DNA of 64,000 nt from Antarcticimicrobium luteum. Lineage in GTDB: Bacteria; Pseudomonadota; Alphaproteobacteria; Rhodobacterales; Rhodobacteraceae. Every line of letters begins with the position of its first letter. Positions within the stretch are counted from its first letter, which is position 1. The stretch is from positions 1 to 64,000 of the forward strand of contig NZ_SMUV01000058.1 in assembly GCF_004358185.1 (NCBI RefSeq), given 5' to 3'. Shown piece by piece: positions 1 through 9,079 of this stretch. The translations under genes and the position numbers were made by a program. A model generated the notes under the pieces. It searched no databases and had not been told where the DNA came from. It saw only the letters and a program-made list of their open reading frames with translations.

Positions 1-370
1 GCACGTGGGGCGATACGTTGGACAGCCCGGCATCAACTGCGGCCGCCTTGAAGCCATTCTTGATGGACTTCACGGGGCCGCCCGCCCACTCCACAACGTA
101 GTCGGACAACGCCGCCCTCCGCGCCTCCATGAGCCGCCGCGGGAACTGCCATCACAACGCCGTTGCCGAGAGCCTCTTCAACCTGCTCAAGTGCGAGCGG
201 ATCAGACGGCGTACCTACCGAACGCGCGAGGAGGCCGGGCAGGACGTGTTCGACTACATCGAGATGTTCTACAATCCGAAGCGCAAACACGCGAGAAACG
301 GGATGCTGTCGCCCGTCGAGTTCGAACGGCAGCAGAAAATGAGACACGAAGGCGTCAATAAGGCGCGGGG
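1..370 (+). pseudogene. IS3-family transposase OrfB, C-terminal remnant
   Basis: The reading frame from 129 carries the end of an IS3-type DDE integrase: MSRRGNCHHNAVAES, then an FNLLKCERIRRRTYRTREEA segment and YIEMFYNPKRKHARNGMLSP. These are the conserved C-terminal blocks of OrfB, including the last catalytic Glu in AES. Upstream of 129 the frame hits a TAG near 111 and shows no integrase similarity, so the catalytic N-terminal part is missing, shifted or outside the window. The similarity ends near 370, although the frame stays open to 479. It lies immediately downstream of the biotin carboxylase gene, convergent with it. I infer a dead insertion-sequence fragment at the edge of the catabolic island. 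Confidence 0.8.
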
Positions 371-483
371 CAATTTGCAGGTTAGCCAATCGCATCAAGA
401 TACGACTGGCGTCCCTGTTGTCAGCCTAAGCTGGCCGCGGCAAGCCGCGTTGGTTGCCGATCCAACTCAGGCCACGTGATGTC

Positions 484-1869
484 TTATGCGGATTTCGGCA
501 CCAGCTCGATCTTGCTGCCGTCTTCCAGCCAATCCTCAAGCCAATTGGTCGACACATCTCCTGCCCGAACATCCGGGTTTCGAACCAAGGCGCTATGCAG
601 TGAAACCGTGGTCGGACCGGGGTCAATCGCGAGTTCACTCAGCGCTCCAGCCAAACGGTCCAGAGCCCTTTCCCGGGTCATATCCCAGACAATCAGCTTT
701 CCAAGCAATGAATCGTAGTAGGGGGGAATCCCATAACCCTCATAGATGCCTGTATCGAACCGCACCCCCGGCCCGCCGGGAACCTTGAGGGTCTCGACAA
801 CGCCCGGCGCCGGGAAAAAATTCCTTGCCGGATCCTCGGCGTTGAGCCGCACTTCGATCGCGTGCCCGCGACACTGGATCTGTTCCTGCGTGAACGACAG
901 CGGGCTTCCGCCGGCAATCAGGATCATTTCCCGCAGCAGATCAACGCCGGTGATCATCTCGGTCACCGGATGCTCGACCTGAATACGCGTGTTCATCTCG
1001 ATGAAATAGAATGCCTTGCGATCAATATCGTATAGATATTCAAGAGTTCCCGCGCCGCGATAGCCGACCTGTTCGGCCAGACGCACGGCAGAGGCGCAAA
1101 GCTCCTCCCGGATATCTGCGGGCAGCATTGCGGCCGGGGCTTCCTCCCAGACCTTCTGCCGGCGGCGTTGCAGCGAGCATTCCCGCTCGAACAGATGGAC
1201 GGCAGAATTGCCGTCGGCCAGAATCTGCACTTCGATATGACGCGCACGGGGGATGAAGGCTTCGATATAGAGACCGTCGTCGCCGAACCCGGCCCGCGCC
1301 TCGGTCATCGCAGCCGGAATGGTCTTTTCAAGCTCCTCACGGTTCTGCGCCACCCGGATGCCGCGCCCGCCGCCGCCGGCGGCCGCCTTGACCATCACCG
1401 GATAGCCGATCTCTTCGGCAACGGCGATGGCAGCCTCAAGGCCGGCAACACGCCCCTCGCTTCCGGGCACGACCGGAACATTCGCCGCCATGGCGGCCCT
1501 GCGGGCGTTCACCTTGTCGCCCATACGTTCGATCGTATCGCCGTCGGGCCCGCAGAAAATCAGCCCCATATCCTCGACACGACGGGCAAACTCACCGCTT
1601 TCCGAAAGGAAACCATAACCGGGATGGATCGCATCCGCCCCGCTTTCCACTGCGGCCGCAAGGATCCGGTCCATATTCAGATAGGATTGCGGCGCGGGCG
1701 CAGGGCCGATCTCGATCACCTCGTCGGCAAGGCGGGCGGCAAGCATGTCGTGGTCCACGGTACTGACGACCTGGACGGTGCGAATGCCGAGATCACGCGC
1801 CGCGCGGATGATCCGCACCGCGATCTCGCCCCTGTTCGCGATCAGGAGCTTGGTGATTTTGCCCGCCAT
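484..1869 (-). CDS. Biotin carboxylase subunit (AccC-like) of a split carboxylase
   Basis: 461 residues, the normal size for biotin carboxylase. It uses ATP and bicarbonate to carboxylate biotin on a carrier protein. Visible landmarks are the N-terminal KLLIANRGEIAVRIIRAARDL block, the ATP-grasp glycine loop GGGGRGI and the C-terminal-half motif EMNTRIQVEHPVTE. The ATG at 1869 lies 2 bp after the stop of the carrier gene, which decides the start over an in-frame codon at 1890. It is the last gene of an operon that also encodes carboxyltransferase subunits of urea-carboxylase type. Its partner is therefore more likely an amide or urea-type carboxylase than acetyl-CoA carboxylase, and no accA or accD is nearby. 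The family call is firm and the substrate is inferred. Confidence 0.93.
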   Translation of the reverse strand: MAGKITKLLIANRGEIAVRIIRAARDLGIRTVQVVSTVDHDMLAARLADEVIEIGPAPAPQSYLNMDRILAAAVESGADAIHPGYGFLSESGEFARRVEDMGLIFCGPDGDTIERMGDKVNARRAAMAANVPVVPGSEGRVAGLEAAIAVAEEIGYPVMVKAAAGGGGRGIRVAQNREELEKTIPAAMTEARAGFGDDGLYIEAFIPRARHIEVQILADGNSAVHLFERECSLQRRRQKVWEEAPAAMLPADIREELCASAVRLAEQVGYRGAGTLEYLYDIDRKAFYFIEMNTRIQVEHPVTEMITGVDLLREMILIAGGSPLSFTQEQIQCRGHAIEVRLNAEDPARNFFPAPGVVETLKVPGGPGVRFDTGIYEGYGIPPYYDSLLGKLIVWDMTRERALDRLAGALSELAIDPGPTTVSLHSALVRNPDVRAGDVSTNWLEDWLEDGSKIELVPKSA

Positions 1870-1871
1870 GG

Positions 1872-2114
1872 TCACGCCTCGATCTCGCAAAACGGAACGC
1901 CTGGATCCAGGCTCTCCCCGTCTCCGATCAGGAATCCGCGAAAGGTTCCGGCGATCTCCGCTTCGATCGGCACGAAAGACTTCATCAGTTCGACAAGCGC
2001 CAGCGTGTCGCCGACGGCGACCGGGTCGCCCGGCTTCTTGAACGGTTCGGCATCTGGTTCGGGCTTGTGATAGAGAAGCCCCGGCATCGCTGCTTCGATC
2101 TTGATGATGGACAT
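1872..2114 (-). CDS. Biotin carboxyl carrier protein, free-standing short form
   Basis: 80 residues forming one biotinyl/lipoyl domain. The biotin attachment site is the Lys of ELMKSF, which corresponds to AMKM in standard carriers; the variant ELMKS is seen in short carriers linked to PxpB/PxpC-type genes. There is no Ala/Pro-rich N-terminal linker as in the AccB of fatty acid synthesis. A GAAAGGA ribosome site lies about 9 bp before the ATG. It sits between the PLP enzyme and the biotin carboxylase in one operon. The separate carrier, carboxylase and carboxyltransferase subunits together reproduce the domain content of urea carboxylase in split form. Confidence 0.9.
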   Translation of the reverse strand: MSIIKIEAAMPGLLYHKPEPDAEPFKKPGDPVAVGDTLALVELMKSFVPIEAEIAGTFRGFLIGDGESLDPGVPFCEIEA

Positions 2115-2130
2115 GTGAGAATTCCTTTCG

Positions 2131-3459
2131 TTATTTCAGAGTCCGCTCAAGCACGCGTTCGAGGGCCGCAAGGAAATAGTCCGCATTGTCCCTGGTAAAG
2201 ACCAAGGGCGGACGGATCTTGAGGACGTTTGCCGCCTTGGCGCAGCCGGAAATGAGAACGTTTTCATCGCGCAGCCCGTTGACAATGGCGGTGGCGAGCC
2301 CGGCATCCGGCGTCTTGATTTCGGGATCGGAGACCATTTCGACACCGATAAAAAGGCCGGCCCCGCGCACGTCGCCGATTTGGGGATACTCTGTCTGCAA
2401 GGCCCGCATCCGGTCACGCATATAGGCGCCGATCTCGCGCGCGTTCTCGACAAGGTTTTCCTTCTCGATCACATCCAGCACCGCGCCCGCGGCCCGCACG
2501 GCGACGGCATTGCCGCCGAAGGTGTTGAAATAGCGCGCCTTGCGCCCGAACTCGTCGATCACCTCGGGACGCACCGCGACACCGGCGACCGGATAGCCAT
2601 TGCCCATCGGCTTGCCCATGGTCACCAGATCGGGAATCACGCCATGACGCTGGAAGCCCCACATCGCATCCCCGGTCCGGCCGAACCCGGACTGCACTTC
2701 GTCAGCGACATAAAGCGCGCCCGCGGCACGTGTCGCCGCCACGGCCTTTTGCAGGAAGCCGGCCGGGCCGTCGAACACGCCATCGCTGGCGAAGATGCCG
2801 TCGCAGATAAACAGCGCCGGCTTGATCCCGTGGCGCCTGAGATCGGCGAAGGCTGCGGCGACGGCATCGCCGAACGCATCTGCCATGCCCTCGCCCATGC
2901 GGTAGGCATCCGGCGCGGGAACCGTGCGGACATGCGGGCCCATATCGACATTTTCGCCAAGCGATGGCGAAAACTCCGAAACGGACTGGGTGATACCGTG
3001 ATAGGCGGTTTCGGTCACAACAATGCCGGTGCCGCCGGTATAGCTCTGGGCGATCCGGGTCGCGAGATCGTTGGCGTCCGAGCCGGTGCAGGTGAACATC
3101 ATATGGCCGATCTCGTCGGGCATGGTGGCCAGCAGACGCGCGGCGTAATCGAGGATGGAGGCGTGGATGTAGCGCGTATTCGTCGCCAGGGTCGCCGCCT
3201 GTTCCGCAATGGCCTCGACGACTTCGGGACGGCAATGCCCGATCGAGGTCACGTTGTTATAGGCGTCGAGATAGGCCTCGCCCTCGGGATCGTAGAGCCA
3301 GACGCCCTCCCCCCGCACGAGATGCAGAGGACGCTCGTAGAACAGCCTGTAGGCCGGCCCCAGAAGCGCGCTGCGGCGCCGGATCATCTCCGCGGTCGCC
3401 GCGTCGAGTTCGGTCTTTCCCTCTACAAAGGCATTCACCATGCCCACTTCGGTCTTCAT
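2131..3459 (-). CDS. Class III PLP enzyme, O-phosphoamine phospho-lyase type
   Basis: 442 residues, fold-type I class III aminotransferase family. The PLP Lys is in TMGKPMGNGYP (about K283) and the ring-nitrogen Asp is in ADEVQSGFGRTG (about D253). Several blocks resemble ethanolamine-phosphate and 5-phosphohydroxylysine phospho-lyases more than true transaminases: NNVTSIGHCRPEVV, TNTRYIH, TGSDANDLATRIA and YFNTFGGN. Those enzymes split a phosphorylated amino alcohol into aldehyde, ammonia and phosphate. The gene starts 3 bp after a kinase gene of the hydroxylysine kinase family, the pairing this chemistry requires. A plain omega-amino acid transaminase remains possible. The substrate is unknown. 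Confidence 0.85.
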   Translation of the reverse strand: MKTEVGMVNAFVEGKTELDAATAEMIRRRSALLGPAYRLFYERPLHLVRGEGVWLYDPEGEAYLDAYNNVTSIGHCRPEVVEAIAEQAATLATNTRYIHASILDYAARLLATMPDEIGHMMFTCTGSDANDLATRIAQSYTGGTGIVVTETAYHGITQSVSEFSPSLGENVDMGPHVRTVPAPDAYRMGEGMADAFGDAVAAAFADLRRHGIKPALFICDGIFASDGVFDGPAGFLQKAVAATRAAGALYVADEVQSGFGRTGDAMWGFQRHGVIPDLVTMGKPMGNGYPVAGVAVRPEVIDEFGRKARYFNTFGGNAVAVRAAGAVLDVIEKENLVENAREIGAYMRDRMRALQTEYPQIGDVRGAGLFIGVEMVSDPEIKTPDAGLATAIVNGLRDENVLISGCAKAANVLKIRPPLVFTRDNADYFLAALERVLERTLK

Positions 3460-3462
3460 GGT

Positions 3463-4548
3463 TCACTCCATTTCACAGGCGCGCAAAAGCCGCCCGGTTA
3501 CATGATTTCGGTCGAGTGCTGCGAAACGGGACATGGCCAGTTTGGCCGGGCCGTTGTTGCGCAGGATATAGGTCGCGTTCTCCGGATAGCGCCGGGCGCG
3601 CCATTCGGTGATGGTGATCGAGGTGACGAGACGCGCCACGATCAGGTCGCGCATGACTTCGATCTCTGCGCGCTGGAGCGGCGTCACCCGGTGATAGGCC
3701 GCGATCATCCGCGCGACGCTTCCCAGAGCGTCCTCAGGATGATCCGCAAGATACGAGGCCGCGACCGCGACATCGACGGCCAGGCAGGTCTCGACCATAT
3801 CTCCGAAATCGATCACGCCGGTGATCCTGGCGGTTTCCCCGGGATCGACCATCAGGTTGTGATGATTGAGATCGTTATGGACCACCTGATGACGCAGCGC
3901 CTCAAGCTTGGGCCGTGTCTTGACCTCGAAGCGTTCCAGCTCATCCCGTACCGCGATCCCGAGGGCATCTGTCGGCAAGGCGTACAAAAGCGGCTTCAGA
4001 CGCGACGCATGGCGGATATCCCACAGAAGGTCCTGCCTGGCGCCTTCATGGGTGAAATCGCGCAGGGCCCGACCGATCCGCGCAAGTACGGTTCCGATGG
4101 CTTCCTCGATCGCCGGATTTATCGCGACCTTGTAGAGCGGCGTGCCCTGAAGCCAGGTCAGTACGCGAACCATGCTCTGCCGCCCGTCGGCAAGCGTCAC
4201 CACGGTCTGGTAATGCCCCTCCCGGGTCGGCACGAGTTTCGGCACCGGAATTCCCGGATCCGCCCGCTCGATCCAGAGGATACCCTGCGTCTGGAAATCC
4301 GTGGTTATCCGCGGCTCTTCGGGGTTGGAAATCTTGAGCACATATTCACGCCGGTCCGAGGCAACCACATGAAAATTCTGGTCGCGTTCACAGGCCACTT
4401 CGCAGACCGTCGCATCGATACCGTAGCGGCCGGCCAGTACGCCCACCGCCTCGGACGGCGTCATACGCGGCGGCTTGCTCGCCAGCAGACCCGCAAGAAT
4501 GGGATCCCGTTCCAGGACAGACAGGCTCGGACTTTCCGCATCAGACAC
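3463..4548 (-). CDS. APH-fold small-molecule kinase, hydroxylysine-kinase-like
   Basis: 361 residues. The APH kinase core is clear: catalytic loop HNDLNHHNLMV with the catalytic Asp, and metal-binding GVIDFGDM. The N-lobe has DQNFHV and YVLKISNP. DQNFHV, LKISN and IDFGDM are the blocks I recognise from eukaryotic and bacterial hydroxylysine kinases rather than antibiotic phosphotransferases. It probably phosphorylates the hydroxyl of a small hydroxy-amine, making the substrate for the neighbouring phospho-lyase. The start is a GTG at 4548 that overlaps the preceding gene by 8 bp, implying coupled translation. Homoserine- or choline-type kinases are alternatives. Confidence 0.83.
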   Translation of the reverse strand: MSDAESPSLSVLERDPILAGLLASKPPRMTPSEAVGVLAGRYGIDATVCEVACERDQNFHVVASDRREYVLKISNPEEPRITTDFQTQGILWIERADPGIPVPKLVPTREGHYQTVVTLADGRQSMVRVLTWLQGTPLYKVAINPAIEEAIGTVLARIGRALRDFTHEGARQDLLWDIRHASRLKPLLYALPTDALGIAVRDELERFEVKTRPKLEALRHQVVHNDLNHHNLMVDPGETARITGVIDFGDMVETCLAVDVAVAASYLADHPEDALGSVARMIAAYHRVTPLQRAEIEVMRDLIVARLVTSITITEWRARRYPENATYILRNNGPAKLAMSRFAALDRNHVTGRLLRACEME

Positions 4549-5518
4549 GATCCAGCACCCCGACCTGTGTTGAACGGTCGATCTCCGCGCGCAACGCGCC
4601 GGCTTCGGCGCGGTCGATGCTGCGGAACTTCAGAACCTCGTTCGGCTTGACCTGTCCGAGCTTCCACAGCGCGGCGCTGGCCACGGTGAACGGGTTGATG
4701 AACCCGCCGGTGCTTGGGGAATCGTGCACAAGAATGATCGGCGTCTGGCCAGCCAGGTTCACCGCCCCCAGTGGGTACCCGTGGTCGATGATGTTCGAAG
4801 GGTCGTGGCCATGATCGGCATTTTTGTTCAGCGCCCGTTTGGAAAAGCCGAACTCCGGCCCGGTGAGACGGATGCCGGTCCGGCTGCTCTTTGCCTGCAC
4901 TTTCCACTCGGCGGAAAAGAAGGTTTTGACCGTTTCCTCGCTCAACCAGTCGTCATTGGGGCCTTTCAGCGCCTCGATCGTCCAGCACTTGTCTTTGGAG
5001 AAGACCGGCCGTTTGTCTTCGGGAATTGTGAAAACCCCGCCGGCGTTGCCGTTATCTCCGAGCGGCACAACCTGGCCCGCGACAAGCGCATGGCCGCCGA
5101 CACCAGCCTGATGGAACACCGCCCGCGAGCCAAGCACCGGCTCCGTGGCGACCCCCCCGGAGATGGCGATATAGGCTCGCGCTCCGGTCATCGCGGCCCC
5201 GAGGACCAGCTCCTGCCCCGCCCGGACGGCGACCGTCGTCCACATCGGCACGGCCTCGCCATCCAGCTTCGGCCGCATGTCGGCGCCGGAAATCGCAATC
5301 AGGCAATCCGTATCCAACTTCAGGCTCGGTCCCACAAATTGACATTCGAGCGCGGCGGCATCGCGGTCGTTGCCGACCAGAAGGTTGGCCTGCCGAAAAG
5401 ACCAGGCATCGAACGGACCGGAAAACGGAAACCCCTGTTCGAGAAAGCCAATCCGGCCCGGAAGCTCCTGCACGCAGGTCTGCAGGCCGGGTTTCACTGT
5501 CGTAAAGCTGCGGCTCAT
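4541..5518 (-). CDS. pxpC-like: Carboxyltransferase subunit, PxpC/AHS2 family (urea-carboxylase-like)
   Basis: 325 residues of the KipA/PxpC family. The family pattern is visible in ELPGRIGFLEQGFPFSGPFD, ANLLVGN and AISGADMRPKLDG. The C-terminal block HDSPSTGGFINPFTV followed by WKLGQVKPNEVLKF resembles the AHS2 domain of urea carboxylase (PSLGGFVCP, WKLGQLRPGD). In 5-oxoprolinase PxpC the equivalent is of the DRQTTGGYP type. Because a biotin carboxylase and a biotin carrier are in the same operon, I infer a carboxyl-transfer role on a nitrogen atom. The start overlaps the preceding gene by an ATGA junction. An annotation as 5-oxoprolinase subunit C would be the usual automatic name. Confidence 0.87.
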   Translation of the reverse strand: MSRSFTTVKPGLQTCVQELPGRIGFLEQGFPFSGPFDAWSFRQANLLVGNDRDAAALECQFVGPSLKLDTDCLIAISGADMRPKLDGEAVPMWTTVAVRAGQELVLGAAMTGARAYIAISGGVATEPVLGSRAVFHQAGVGGHALVAGQVVPLGDNGNAGGVFTIPEDKRPVFSKDKCWTIEALKGPNDDWLSEETVKTFFSAEWKVQAKSSRTGIRLTGPEFGFSKRALNKNADHGHDPSNIIDHGYPLGAVNLAGQTPIILVHDSPSTGGFINPFTVASAALWKLGQVKPNEVLKFRSIDRAEAGALRAEIDRSTQVGVLDRV

Positions 5519-6378
5519 CCCTCTGCCCCCTGCGCTTTGGCCCAGTCGAGGTAGCGGTCGACCGAAAAGACCTGATAATCGATGATGTCGTGGCGATAGG
5601 ACCCTTCGGCCACGCGGGCCTTGATATCTTCGTATTCTTCGAGCCCGACAGGCGCGAAACGGACACGATCGCCCGCCCGGAACAGGGCGAGGCTGTCCTT
5701 GAAATCCGGCAGACGCTGCGCGCCGTCATAGGTCGGGGCCGGGGTATGGCCGATCAACTGGTAGCCGCCCGGCGTTGCATCGGGATAGATGCAGGTCAGG
5801 GCGCCGCCGATCCCGACGGCTCCTTTCGGGGTATGCGTCCGCGGCGGGTTGTATTTCGGCGCGATGATCCTGGCGCCCGGGTGCAGAGCCAGGAGCGAGC
5901 ACAGCCCCGGCCAGAACCCGAGCGCAGCAACCCAGTATTCCGTCCCGGCATGGGCGCGCTGCAGCGCAGCACGATCGGGCAGATGGTTGAGCTCGCAGAC
6001 GAGCTCCGGATCCGGTGTCTTCTCGGGATAGGTCTTGCGGTAGTCGGCAATACAGGCCGCCGTCTCATCGTCGAAATAGAGCACCGGGATCGTGATCAGG
6101 CGGCTCGGAAGCGACCCTGTCGCCCCGCGCCCGAGCCCGGCATAGATACCCTCGACCTCCCGGCAGAGATCTTCGTAGCTCATGATGTCGGGATCGTAGG
6201 TGATCTGAAAAGAGGCCAGTTCGGGGATAAGGTCCACAACCGCCTCGAATTTCGCGTCGCGCACCGCGGCGACCAGCTTGTGAACGATGAAATTGATCGT
6301 GAAATCCATTTCGTCGCCCAGTTCGACTTCTATCGCGCGATCGCCGCCCGGAAAGAAGCGTAGTGCATCGTAAAGCAT
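5515..6378 (-). CDS. pxpB-like: Carboxyltransferase subunit, PxpB/AHS1 family (urea-carboxylase-like)
   Basis: 287 residues of the KipI/PxpB family and first gene of the operon. The central block APKYNPPRTHTPKGAVGIGG, followed by CIYPDATPGGYQLIGHT, matches the urea carboxylase AHS1 signature (KYNPARTWTPENAVGIGG, GPGGYQFVGRT). In PxpB the equivalent is PRRSTPRLRVPAGSVGIAG. The C-terminus also keeps the DRVRFAPVGLEEYEDI region seen in urea carboxylase. It probably forms a carboxyltransferase with the next gene product, fed by the operon's biotin carrier. It is divergent from the GntR regulator, with the shared operator-like sequence between them. Confidence 0.87.
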   Translation of the reverse strand: MLYDALRFFPGGDRAIEVELGDEMDFTINFIVHKLVAAVRDAKFEAVVDLIPELASFQITYDPDIMSYEDLCREVEGIYAGLGRGATGSLPSRLITIPVLYFDDETAACIADYRKTYPEKTPDPELVCELNHLPDRAALQRAHAGTEYWVAALGFWPGLCSLLALHPGARIIAPKYNPPRTHTPKGAVGIGGALTCIYPDATPGGYQLIGHTPAPTYDGAQRLPDFKDSLALFRAGDRVRFAPVGLEEYEDIKARVAEGSYRHDIIDYQVFSVDRYLDWAKAQGAEG

Positions 6379-6455
6379 CCGGCTGATTTCTCCGTATTCT
6401 GGCCCGCCCGGGCCGGCATGGTCAGAGGTGGCTCAACTGATCCGTTGCAATATGC

Positions 6456-6471
6456 GGTATATCATATATCA
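6456..6471. promoter_or_regulatory. Putative GntR operator in the pxpB/gntR intergenic region
   Basis: The 168-bp space between the divergent pxpB-like and gntR genes is markedly AT-rich here (GGTATATCATATATCA). Eleven bases, ATCATATATCA at 6461-6471, recur exactly on the opposite strand at 13690-13700, just upstream of the second operon of the island. The position between a regulator and its probable target suggests autoregulation. The motif does not look like the usual FadR consensus, so the assignment to this regulator is inference. Confidence 0.5.
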
Positions 6472-6546
6472 AATAGCGTCAATGAAATTTCTGTGTATCC
6501 TGCGCTGCAATGCGGTATGCCCATGGATGTAAGAGGAAGATCGAGA

Positions 6547-7209
6547 ATGAAGAAAATCGAACATCAGTCGTTGAGCGATCGTGCCTACCAAGCGCTGAAG
6601 GACGGTCTCCAGGAAGGCGTCTTTCTTCCTATGCAGCCCATGGTCATTCGCAACCTGGCGGCGGAATACGGCATCTCGGCGACACCGATCCGCGAGGCGC
6701 TGCAACGGCTGGTCGCCGAACGTTTGCTCATCGTCCTGCCGAACCGTTCCATCGTCGTGCCGCGGATGACCCGCGAGCTGTTCCTCGACCTGATGCCGAT
6801 CCGTGTCTCGCTGGAGGGGCTGGCCGCCCGTCTGGCCACGTCGAATTTCTCTCCGAAGGATCTGGAGAAACTCGAAAAGCTCGTTCAGCGCGTCGCGAAT
6901 GCGATGACGCACTACGATGCGAAGACCTATCTGCTGCTTAATCGGGAGTTCCACTTCGCTATTTACGAAAAGGCCGGAAATCCCGAACTTCTGCAATTGA
7001 TCAACGACCTCTGGCTCAAGGTGGGACCGGTGTTCACCGGCCTGTTCGACGATGCCTATTTCCGCGAACACGCCAACGACGAACACCAGAACATCCTCCG
7101 GGCGATCAAGGCCGGAGATGCCGAAGCCGCCCAGCATTACATGCAGCAGGACATCGACATCGCGGCCAAGGCGCTTCTCCCGCTCATGCCAGAAGACGAC
7201 GTAACGTAG
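6547..7209 (+). CDS. GntR-family transcriptional regulator, FadR/FCD subfamily
   Basis: 220 residues. The N-terminal winged helix shows LSDRAYQALKDGLQEGVFLP, then ISATPIREALQRLVAE, the GntR recognition region. The C-terminal half is an all-helical FCD ligand domain with the metal-ligand-like pattern of FNR regulators: NREFHFAIYEKAGNP and DEHQNILRAI. I chose the ATG at 6547 (MKKIEHQ) because the winged helix begins there and an AGAGGAAG ribosome site precedes it; in-frame ATGs also occur at 6523 and 6418. It is divergent from the pxpB operon and convergent with the transporter operon. Its effector is probably the imported substrate or an intermediate. Confidence 0.92.
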   Translation: MKKIEHQSLSDRAYQALKDGLQEGVFLPMQPMVIRNLAAEYGISATPIREALQRLVAERLLIVLPNRSIVVPRMTRELFLDLMPIRVSLEGLAARLATSNFSPKDLEKLEKLVQRVANAMTHYDAKTYLLLNREFHFAIYEKAGNPELLQLINDLWLKVGPVFTGLFDDAYFREHANDEHQNILRAIKAGDAEAAQHYMQQDIDIAAKALLPLMPEDDVT

Positions 7210-7237
7210 TCCGGGACGCCGGTTTCCGCCCCTGCCC

Positions 7238-8080
7238 TCAGGTCTTGTTGAGCCGCGCAAAGAGCAGCCAGAACGCCCCGCCCAGCAGCGGCAGCGTCAG
7301 AACCAGAATGATCGACGACAGCGAGAATATTATCGGCACCTGGCTTTGCTGGGCAGCTGCCTGAACCCAGTTCCAGACCGGCATCGTCTCGGTCGTCCCG
7401 CGCAGGAAAATGGTCCGCATGACCTCGTTGAAGGACATCAGGAAGCCAAAGAGGCCGGCGCTCACAATTCCCGGCATAAGGATCGGGAATTCGATGTCCC
7501 GGAAGACCTGCCAGTCCGATGCGCCAAGATCGCGTCCGGCCTCGATCAGGCTCTGATCGAAGCGCAGCGTAACAACCAGCACGATCAGCAACGCATAGGG
7601 CAGCGCCCAGACGTAATGGCCCACGGCGATCGACCAGAAGCCCAGATCAAGCCCGAGCACCGAGCGCGCGAAGATGAAAAGCGCCGCCCCCATCGACATG
7701 CCCGGCACGAAGAGCGGAAGCACGAACATTGCCAGCAATCTGCCGGGCCGGCGCATTTTAGGCACCGCGCGACCGATAATCGTTGCGGTCACGGCGCTGA
7801 CAAGACCGATGATCAGCCCGATCACCACACTTGCAACCATCGGCATGTGCCACGCATCGCTGGCGAACAGCGCGCGATAGTGCTCGAGCGAGAAGGCCCC
7901 CGGAATACCCGAAAGCGGATCGCGCGAGATCGACAGCAGCACCAGCCAGAGCAGCGGAAAATAGATCAGGCCAAGCATCGCCAGCCCCAGCCACTTCCCG
8001 ACGGATTTCCAGATCGGGCGAAAGCTGATCTCCAGCTTGGTGTCGGGCGTCGGGGACGACAGAACGGAAAGGTCAGACAT
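7238..8080 (-). CDS. ABC transporter permease, PotC-like (last gene of operon)
   Basis: 280 residues with about six hydrophobic segments, family of spermidine/putrescine permeases. The EAA loop is visible as LIEAGRDLGASDWQVFRDIEFPIL, the contact site for the ATPase. It forms the inner-membrane channel with the upstream permease. It starts 15 bp after that gene and is the distal end of the six-gene pxpA operon. Pot-type importers usually carry small cationic amines or related compounds; the actual cargo is not visible from sequence. Confidence 0.9.
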   Translation of the reverse strand: MSDLSVLSSPTPDTKLEISFRPIWKSVGKWLGLAMLGLIYFPLLWLVLLSISRDPLSGIPGAFSLEHYRALFASDAWHMPMVASVVIGLIIGLVSAVTATIIGRAVPKMRRPGRLLAMFVLPLFVPGMSMGAALFIFARSVLGLDLGFWSIAVGHYVWALPYALLIVLVVTLRFDQSLIEAGRDLGASDWQVFRDIEFPILMPGIVSAGLFGFLMSFNEVMRTIFLRGTTETMPVWNWVQAAAQQSQVPIIFSLSSIILVLTLPLLGGAFWLLFARLNKT

Positions 8081-8095
8081 TTTTGTTCCCTGAAA

Positions 8096-8968
8096 TCAGC
8101 GTAGCGTCAGACCCGAGGCGCCGAAACGGCGCAGGACCAGAAGAAGGGCGCCAAGCAAGAGTAGCAGCAGCGCGATGACAAAAGTCGAAAGCGCTGCCAC
8201 GACCGGATAGCGCAGGGCGGTATAAGCGCTCTCGATCGAACTGGAGAGAAGGTTGACGAAACCGCCGCCCAGCATTCCCGGCTCAACCCAGGCCGCCAGT
8301 GCCGGACCGAGGGTGAAAACGAACCCCGCGACCACGCCCGGCAGCGCCAGCGGGAAAATCACCCGCCAGAACGTCTGAGCCGGCGTCGCGCCGAGGTCGT
8401 TCGAAGCCTCGATCAGACTGTCATCGATCAGGCTGATCGCCATGTAGATCGGCAAGACCATCGGCGGAAACAGCGCCGGGATCATCCCGAAATGTACGGC
8501 GAATTCCGAATACAGCATCCATTCGACGGGCGCATCGGTGATACCGGTGGACAGCAGGATGGTGTTGATCAGGCCGTTCTGGCCGAGGATGGCGCGCCAG
8601 ACGATCGTCCGTGACGACAGATCCAGAAAGAACGGGATCGTCAGCAGCGCCAGAAAGATCGCTCGCGTCGTCTTGCCGATATCCGACTTGGCCAGCCACA
8701 GCGCGAAGGGAAAGCCGACGACAAGCTCGATCATCGTGACGGTCAGGGCCACCCGCAGGGTCCGCAATGTGACTTCGAAGCGCCCCGAGGCGAACAATCC
8801 CGTCCAGGTGTCGAGGCTCGGCGTGTAGACCGTCTGAAAGTATTCGGTGGTGAAGAAACTGAAAACGAACAGAATGATCAGAGGAACGATCACGGCGACG
8901 AACCATGCAAGCGCGATCGCACCCAGCGCCACCTGAGAAAACGACAGATTGATCTTCGATCGTTTCAT
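8096..8968 (-). CDS. ABC transporter permease, PotB-like
   Basis: 290 residues from the ATG at 8968 (MKRSKINL), which has the strong ribosome site GAAGGAAAG; an in-frame ATG at 9025 would add 19 residues. It contains an N-terminal membrane anchor, a large periplasmic stretch with TTEYFQTVYTPSLDTW typical of PotB/PotH permeases, and the EAA loop SLIEASNDLGATPAQTFWRVIFPLALPG. It pairs with the downstream permease. A GC-rich hairpin separates it from the binding-protein gene upstream. Confidence 0.9.
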   Translation of the reverse strand: MKRSKINLSFSQVALGAIALAWFVAVIVPLIILFVFSFFTTEYFQTVYTPSLDTWTGLFASGRFEVTLRTLRVALTVTMIELVVGFPFALWLAKSDIGKTTRAIFLALLTIPFFLDLSSRTIVWRAILGQNGLINTILLSTGITDAPVEWMLYSEFAVHFGMIPALFPPMVLPIYMAISLIDDSLIEASNDLGATPAQTFWRVIFPLALPGVVAGFVFTLGPALAAWVEPGMLGGGFVNLLSSSIESAYTALRYPVVAALSTFVIALLLLLLGALLLVLRRFGASGLTLR

Positions 8969-9079
8969 GATGGTCTTTCCTTCGGGCGCACCGGCCTCGT
9001 TTTCCATCTCAATGTTCATCGTCATCGTTCGGACTTTTCCATGGTAAACAAGCAGGCCCCCGTGCCGACATATTCGCGA

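Noticed and set aside
3463-4548. Aminoglycoside resistance phosphotransferase
   Set aside because: The fold is shared, but DQNFHV, LKISN and IDFGDM blocks and the phospho-lyase neighbour fit the hydroxylysine-kinase-like group better.
2380-4650. A 756-codon plus-strand frame over the PLP enzyme and kinase genes
   Set aside because: Antisense to two genes with intact catalytic motifs; no independent evidence.
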